From positions 1-64,000 of the forward strand of contig NZ_POQT01000021.1 of the NCBI RefSeq assembly GCF_002938435.1: 64,000 nucleotides of DNA, in the 5' to 3' direction. The stretch is from Blastococcus saxobsidens. GTDB lineage: Bacteria; Actinomycetota; Actinomycetes; Mycobacteriales; Geodermatophilaceae. Below the pieces are notes generated by a model. That model did no database searches, had not been told where the DNA came from, and worked only from the letters and a program-made list of their open reading frames with translations. The stretch's first letter is position 1. Each line of letters begins with the position of its first letter. The translations under genes were made by a program, and so were the position numbers. Positions 60,054-64,000 of the stretch are shown piece after piece.

Positions 60054-60536
60054 ATGCGACTTGTGACGCTTTCAACCAAGCGGCCCTCCCTCCTGTCAGA
60101 CGTCGGTCGAGGGGTGTTGGCCGGTGTGGCCGGCAGCGTCGTGATGACCGCGTTCCAGAAGTTCGTCGAGATGCCCATCTCGCAGCGTGAGGACAGCTAC
60201 GGCCCGGCCGACCTGGCCCAGAAACTGCTACCCGTCCGGCCGGCCACGGATGCGTGGAGGAAGCGCCTGAACTACGCGACCCACACCGCTCTGGGAGCCA
60301 TGTGGGGTGCCGCCTACGGCGTGGCCGCCCACCGGGGCCTGCGCGGTCTGCGCGGCACCGCGGCGACGTTCGGGGCCATCTACTCCCAGGACCTGGTCAT
60401 GATCACCGCGCTCGGGCTCGGCAAGCCGTGGACGTGGTCGCGCAAGGAGGCCACCATCGACGTCCTGGACAAGGTCGTGCACATCGCCGCGACGTCAGCC
60501 ATCTACGACCGCTTCCTCTCCCCCGCCGGCAGGTGA
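60054..60536 (+). CDS. Small membrane protein (DUF1440/YagU-like)
   Basis: 160 residues with about three to four hydrophobic segments: RGVLAGVAGSVVMTAFQKFV, HTALGAMWGAAYGVAAHRGL, and AATFGAIYSQDLVMITALGL. GVLAGVAGSVVMTAFQK followed by a short polar stretch resembles YagU/DUF1440 inner-membrane proteins. The ATG at 60054 gives the natural start; the longer frame upstream lies across the DUF427 gene. Function unknown. Confidence 0.75.
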   Translation: MRLVTLSTKRPSLLSDVGRGVLAGVAGSVVMTAFQKFVEMPISQREDSYGPADLAQKLLPVRPATDAWRKRLNYATHTALGAMWGAAYGVAAHRGLRGLRGTAATFGAIYSQDLVMITALGLGKPWTWSRKEATIDVLDKVVHIAATSAIYDRFLSPAGR

Positions 60537-60611
60537 TGGCGCGGCGCCACCGGCGCCGCCGCCCCTTCTGGAGAGCGACCTGCTCGACCACAGACCGGAC
60601 GAAGGAACGGC

Positions 60612-60830
60612 TTGAGCGAGCACGTCGACGTCGCAGTGAAGGGTCTGGACTGGGCGAAGGCCCGCGACTGCCGGGAAGACATGGCCCGGCACCTCGACGA
60701 CTCCAGCCAGGTGCGGAGCTACACCGACCAGGGGGCCCTGCCCGAGCCGGAGGCGGGGCCGGGTCGCACCCTGCACGACGTCTCGGCCGCGGGCGTCAAC
60801 TTCGCGGACACCCACCACGCGCCGTCGTGA
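60612..60830 (+). CDS. Module copy D fused to a different N-terminus (72 residues)
   Basis: A TTG-started frame: about 40 residues without a match (MSEHVDVAVKGLDWAKARDC), then ALPEPEAGPGRTLHDVSAAG, VNFADTHHAPS and TGA from 60738 on. The first part of the module (MRAVQITxFGGPEVLDVVD) is absent, replaced by foreign sequence that reads through in frame. AAGGAA lies just upstream of the TTG. It may be a fusion small protein or a chance frame. Confidence 0.4.
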   Translation: MSEHVDVAVKGLDWAKARDCREDMARHLDDSSQVRSYTDQGALPEPEAGPGRTLHDVSAAGVNFADTHHAPS

Positions 60831-61018
60831 CGAGTACCTGACGCAGCCGCGTTCCGGGAACGACGCGCGGCGGGCTCTTCCGGCCGGGCCCACGAGCGTC
60901 ACCCGGACGTCCGACCGTCCGTCCCGGACTGCGCCCTGGGGACCACGCGACGAAGCGCGGTCGTGTGGGATGTGCCCGTGCCGTCCGACCGCCCGACAGC
61001 CGTGGGCGGGTGCCGCCG

Positions 61019-61445
61019 GTGAACGGTCACGACTTCGCCCGCCGTCCCGCGCGCCTGGACGCCGTCCGGGCCACCGACCTGCTGGATGCCGAGGCGGAGG
61101 CGTCGTTCGACCGGCTGACCGCGCTGGCGCGGCGGCTGACCGGGGCCCCGCTGGCCTTTCTGACGGTCGTCGACGACTGGCGGTCGTACTGGCTCAGCCG
61201 GGAGGGGCTCCCGGCAGGCAGTCCGGTGCAGAACACCGTCGAGGAGTCCTTCTCCCAGTACGTGGTGGGCGGGGACCCGCTGATCCTGCCCGACGTGACC
61301 CTCGACGACCGCACCAAGGAGAACCCCTCGATCGAGGGCATGGGCGTCCGGTCTGCACCTGATCGCCCGGCTCTCCACGCGGTTCGGCTGGGCAGTCGTC
61401 GGCGCACGCAAGCACGTCTGGGCCTGTGTGATCGCGGCGGCGTGA
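61019..61445 (+). pseudogene. GAF-domain fragment joined out of frame to an RsbW-like ATPase tail
   Basis: From GTG 61019, 110 residues form the first half of a GAF domain (FDRLTALARRLTGAPLAFLT, VVDDWRSYWLSREGLPAG, SFSQYVVGGDPLILPDVTLD), cut at GMGV. At 61350, in another frame, GLHLIARLSTRFGWAVVGAR, KHVWACVIAAA and TGA look like the C-terminal end of an RsbW/HATPase_c_2 anti-sigma kinase. The join looks like a deletion that removed the rest of both genes. Confidence 0.6.
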
Positions 61446-61505
61446 GGCGCCGCGGATCGGTCGGTGCCCCCCCTCCCGCGGTGACCTCGCGGGGCGCAGA
61501 GGTGA

Positions 61506-63677
61506 CTAGTCGGGCTGGGGAGTGACCGGGGGCGAGTCGGGCACGTTCGGCGGCACGACGTTCGGCCCGGCCTGCGGTGGGCGGAGCCTGTTCTGCGGGT
61601 GCAGCTCCACAGCGACGAGCGCCACGTCGTCATCCGCGTTGTCGGGCAGCAGCCGCGAGAGCAGTTCGTCGCACAGCTCGTCCAGCTCTCGGCCGGCGAG
61701 CTCATCGAGGGTGTCCTGCAGGCGCTGGAGCCCGGCGTCGAGGTCCTGGTCGCGACGTTCGACGAGGCCGTCGGTGTAGAGGACCACGATGCTGCCGCGA
61801 TCCAGGACGACCTCGTGCTCCCGGCGCCTGGTGTCCGGCCGCACGCCGAGGAGCAGGTCGGGCCGCAGCCCGGTGAGCGGATAGACGCTGCCGTCGGGGT
61901 TGATGACGAAGGGTGGCGGGTGGCCGGCGTTGGACCAGCGCAGGCGAGTGACCCCTCGTGCTCGTTCGCTGGGGGTTTGCTCCAGGCGCACGACCGCGAC
62001 GGTGGCGACCGTGTGGACCATGAGCGTCCTCATCACGGTGTCAGCGCGGCTGAGGATCTCGGCGGGGCCGTGGCCGTCCTCGGCGCCGAGGGTGCGGACG
62101 ATCGTCCTGACCTGCCCCATGGCAGCCGCCGCCTGGGTGTCATGCCCGACGACGTCCCCGATGACCAGCACGGTGGCGCCACCCGGCTGCAGAAAGGCGT
62201 CGTACCAGTCACCGCCGACCTGGGCGGCTTGTGCCGCCGGGACGTAGCGCACCACGACCTGGGCGTGGTCCGGCTCCGGCGGAGGCGTGAGCAGGGACCG
62301 CTGCAGCCCCTCGGCGAGGCCGCGCTGCTCCCGGTAGAGGCGGGCGTTGTCCAGCGCCAGCCCGGCCCGGCCCGCGATCTCGGCGGCGGTGGCCACGTCG
62401 TCGGCCGAGATGCCACCCCGGCCGGCTCCGCGGAACAGGCTGAGCAGCCCGGCGGTCCGTCCTCGCCCGCGCAGTGGCAGGACCGCGAAGGCCTCCGGCG
62501 CCAGCTCGCCGATCAGCTCCTGCGCCCGTCCGGCGGGGAAGAGAGCGCGGATGCGCTCGGCTGCCTGGCGCTGCAACACGATCGGCTGCCCGGAGCTCAG
62601 GGCGCGCTCGACGAAGGACCCGTCCAGGAGCGCGGGGATGCGTGTCTGGGCGTACTCGGCGACCAGGGACTGCCGTTCGGGGTCGCTGTGCCTGAAGCCG
62701 ACGTCGCGCAGACTCCGACGGAAGTTGGTGTGCTGGTCGTCCTGGACGAGGGACACCAGACACCAGTCGGCCAACGCGGGTACGACCAGGTCTGCCAGGC
62801 GTGCGACGGCTTCCTCGGCGTCCAGGGTGCCGGTCAGCTCCCGGGTGACCTCGGCCAGCAGTTCGTTGCGCTGCTGCAGCTGGACGCGCTCGGTGACGTC
62901 GAGGAAGTACAGGTGCAGGCCGCCGCCGCTGGGGACGGCCCGTACCTCGACCCAGATGTTGAGCGGCTCGGGGTAGAAAGCATCGAACGCGACGGTCTCG
63001 CCCGTGGCCACGGCTCGCCGGTAGCTGGTCTCGAACTCGCTTCCCACAGTGGCCGGAAAGGCTTCCCAGAAGTTGGCCCCCACGAGGTCGGCCCGCGCAC
63101 GGCTGGCGATCCGCTCGCCCTCGGCGTTGAGCAACGTGATGACCCAGTCGTGGTCCATGGCGATGAAGCCGACCGCCATGTCCTCCAGCACCCCGACGAC
63201 CCGATATTGGGCCTCGCGGCTGTCAGTCACGTCCCAGGCGGCGCCGAGCACCCGCTCGGTGACACCGCTACCGTCGCACAGGGCGCGACCCCGGGCGGCT
63301 ACCCACCGGAGCGACCCGTCAGGGCGTTGGATGCGGTACTCGGCCTCGTAGTCACCGCAGGTGTCGATCGCCTTCTGCAGCAACCCGGTGACCCGGTCGA
63401 GGTCGTCCGGGTGCAGGCGCGCGTTGAAGCCCTCGATCGTCCGGTCGAAGGTCGCCTCGTCCAGCCCGAACAGCTCCAGCAGCCGCTCGTCCCAGCTGAG
63501 CACACCGGTGGTCAGGTCCCAGTCGAAGGTCCCGACGCCGGCCGCCGCTCGCGCGAGGTCGAGCAACTCACCCCGCGCATCGGGGACGGACTGGCCGCCC
63601 GCCCGGCCCGAGTCGGCAGGGTCCGAGCCAGCGATCTTCCGTCGGCCGTCGCCGCCCACAGCCACTCCCCCGGTCAT
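61506..63677 (-). CDS. PAS-PAS-GAF-SpoIIE (PP2C-type) phosphatase
   Basis: 723 residues from ATG 63677. PAS 1 about 35-140 (VGTFDWDLTTGVLSWDERLL, YRIQRPDGSLRWVAARG), PAS 2 about 155-275 (VVGVLEDMAVGFIAMDHDW), GAF about 290-450 (VPALADWCLVSLV, VLPLRGRGRTAGLLSLFRG), and SpoIIE phosphatase about 465-680 with VGGDWYDAFLQPGGATVLVI, GDVVGHDTQAAAAMGQVR, LRWSNAGHPPPFVI and LYTDGLVERRDQDLD, Asp residues binding Mn/Mg. Such proteins dephosphorylate anti-sigma antagonists in the general stress network. The start is uncertain: an ATG at 63713 is also open and neither has a strong ribosome binding site. Confidence 0.88.
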   Translation of the reverse strand: MTGGVAVGGDGRRKIAGSDPADSGRAGGQSVPDARGELLDLARAAAGVGTFDWDLTTGVLSWDERLLELFGLDEATFDRTIEGFNARLHPDDLDRVTGLLQKAIDTCGDYEAEYRIQRPDGSLRWVAARGRALCDGSGVTERVLGAAWDVTDSREAQYRVVGVLEDMAVGFIAMDHDWVITLLNAEGERIASRARADLVGANFWEAFPATVGSEFETSYRRAVATGETVAFDAFYPEPLNIWVEVRAVPSGGGLHLYFLDVTERVQLQQRNELLAEVTRELTGTLDAEEAVARLADLVVPALADWCLVSLVQDDQHTNFRRSLRDVGFRHSDPERQSLVAEYAQTRIPALLDGSFVERALSSGQPIVLQRQAAERIRALFPAGRAQELIGELAPEAFAVLPLRGRGRTAGLLSLFRGAGRGGISADDVATAAEIAGRAGLALDNARLYREQRGLAEGLQRSLLTPPPEPDHAQVVVRYVPAAQAAQVGGDWYDAFLQPGGATVLVIGDVVGHDTQAAAAMGQVRTIVRTLGAEDGHGPAEILSRADTVMRTLMVHTVATVAVVRLEQTPSERARGVTRLRWSNAGHPPPFVINPDGSVYPLTGLRPDLLLGVRPDTRRREHEVVLDRGSIVVLYTDGLVERRDQDLDAGLQRLQDTLDELAGRELDELCDELLSRLLPDNADDDVALVAVELHPQNRLRPPQAGPNVVPPNVPDSPPVTPQPD

Positions 63678-63811
63678 CGACCGGTCGTCTCTCTCGGCCC
63701 GGTGACTGACCATTCTGCCAAGCCGCGTACCCACCGTGGTTGTGCGGAGCGTCACCCGATCGGGCTTCCGGCAGCTCGTTCGCGCCAAGTCCGGCGCACT
63801 AGCCTCCGCTC

Positions 63812-63967
63812 ATGCGTGCCGTGCAGATCACCCGCTTCGGCGGTCCCGAGGTCCTCGACGTCGTCGACTTCCCCGAGCCGGAGGCCGGTCCCGGCCAGAA
63901 GGTCTACGACGTCTCCACCGCAGGCATCAACTTTGCCGACACCCACCACCGCCCGTCGGCCATCTGA
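63812..63967 (+). CDS. Truncated quinone-oxidoreductase-like module, copy E (51-residue intact frame)
   Basis: ATG-started frame MRAVQITRFGGPEVLDVVDF, PEPEAGPGQKVYDVSTAGIN, FADTHHRPSAI then TGA. Closest to copy B, with mostly synonymous differences. It lies 33 nt from the window end and divergent from the SpoIIE phosphatase gene, so further copies may follow outside the window. No ribosome binding site stands out. Confidence 0.6.
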   Translation: MRAVQITRFGGPEVLDVVDFPEPEAGPGQKVYDVSTAGINFADTHHRPSAI

Positions 63968-64000
63968 CCTGTTGATCGGCGCTAGGTCGGCGCTGCGTCG

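Larger units (their letters stand above)
54013..63967 (+). repeat. Dispersed array of five same-strand truncated quinone-oxidoreductase modules
   Basis: Copies at 54013-54160 (A), 56273-56428 (B), 58874-59023 (C), 60738-60830 (D, 3' part only) and 63812-63967 (E). All are on the plus strand, 1.7-3.1 kb apart, and end 2-5 codons after an ADTHH or ADTDH motif. B and E form one subtype (QKxYDVSTAGINFADTHH), C and D another (RTLHDVSAAGVN). Unrelated genes lie between them. No terminal inverted repeats or target duplications were seen by eye. Confidence 0.75.

Noticed and set aside
54013-63967. Reading the repeated modules as an integron attC array
   Set aside because: No integrase, no attC-like core sites and no imperfect dyads of the right form were seen; the modules are coding-like and contain no obvious palindrome.
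54013-63967. Reading the repeated modules as a CRISPR array
   Set aside because: Units are ~150 bp, diverged and kilobases apart, with genes between them; no cas genes are present.
1-64000. tRNA, rRNA and riboswitches
   Set aside because: No tRNA-like cloverleaf, rRNA stretch or recognisable riboswitch core was found by eye on either strand; a covariance-model scan was not possible.

Overview
The window is very GC-rich, reads almost entirely as tightly packed genes with frequent GTG starts and GGAGG-type ribosome binding sites, and encodes an actinobacterial repertoire (F420-type luciferase-like oxidoreductase, Rv0500A-like HTH protein, DUF429-RelA/SpoT fusion, SpoIIE phosphatase with PAS and GAF domains). 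It looks like a chromosome segment of a soil or rock actinomycete; Geodermatophilaceae is my guess, not shown by the sequence. No rRNA, tRNA, CRISPR array or intact insertion sequence was seen.

Bases 1-53,200 are a run of catabolic modules, each beside its own regulator. 0.5-8.2 kb: luciferase-like enzyme, APC permease, soluble Cache-domain protein and GntR regulator, divergent from an Fe-S protein, FAD oxidase and small protein. 8.3-13.7 kb: two aldehyde dehydrogenases and an MFS exporter with its TetR repressor. 14.3-17.8 kb: XRE-cupin regulator, cyclase, NCS1 permease. 17.9-22.1 kb: alcohol dehydrogenase with MmyB-type regulator, metallo-hydrolase, MerR regulator. 22.1-24.2 kb: hydroxyquinol dioxygenase and maleylacetate reductase. 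24.5-37.7 kb: a sugar/polyol regulon with two LacI regulators, a Frc/Rbs-type ABC importer, mannitol-type and short-chain dehydrogenases, three kinases, an AGE epimerase and a class II aldolase. 37.8-47.8 kb: a Liv-type ABC importer ending in a cyclase, divergent from a metallo-hydrolase, an FAH-family enzyme and a GAF/PucR regulator. 48.5-53.2 kb: cupin dioxygenase, MFS importer, two dehydrogenases and an AraC regulator. Within operons, neighbouring genes very often overlap by exactly 4 nt (ATGA or GTGA).

From about 53.2 kb to the end the character changes. Genes are unrelated to one another and separated by gene relics (RelE-like toxin, MDR fragment, GAF/anti-sigma composite). Between them sit five same-strand copies of a roughly 150-bp module, at 54013, 56273, 58874, 60738 and 63812. 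Each encodes only the first ~50 residues of a quinone oxidoreductase-like protein and stops at the same point, just after an ADTHH-type motif. The best-preserved pair differs mainly at synonymous sites. The genes between the copies are an ECF sigma factor with its YCII partner, a DUF429-RelA/SpoT fusion with a frameshift, a tandem DUF427 protein, a small membrane protein and a SpoIIE-type phosphatase. This repeat-punctuated stretch is the most unusual part of the window.
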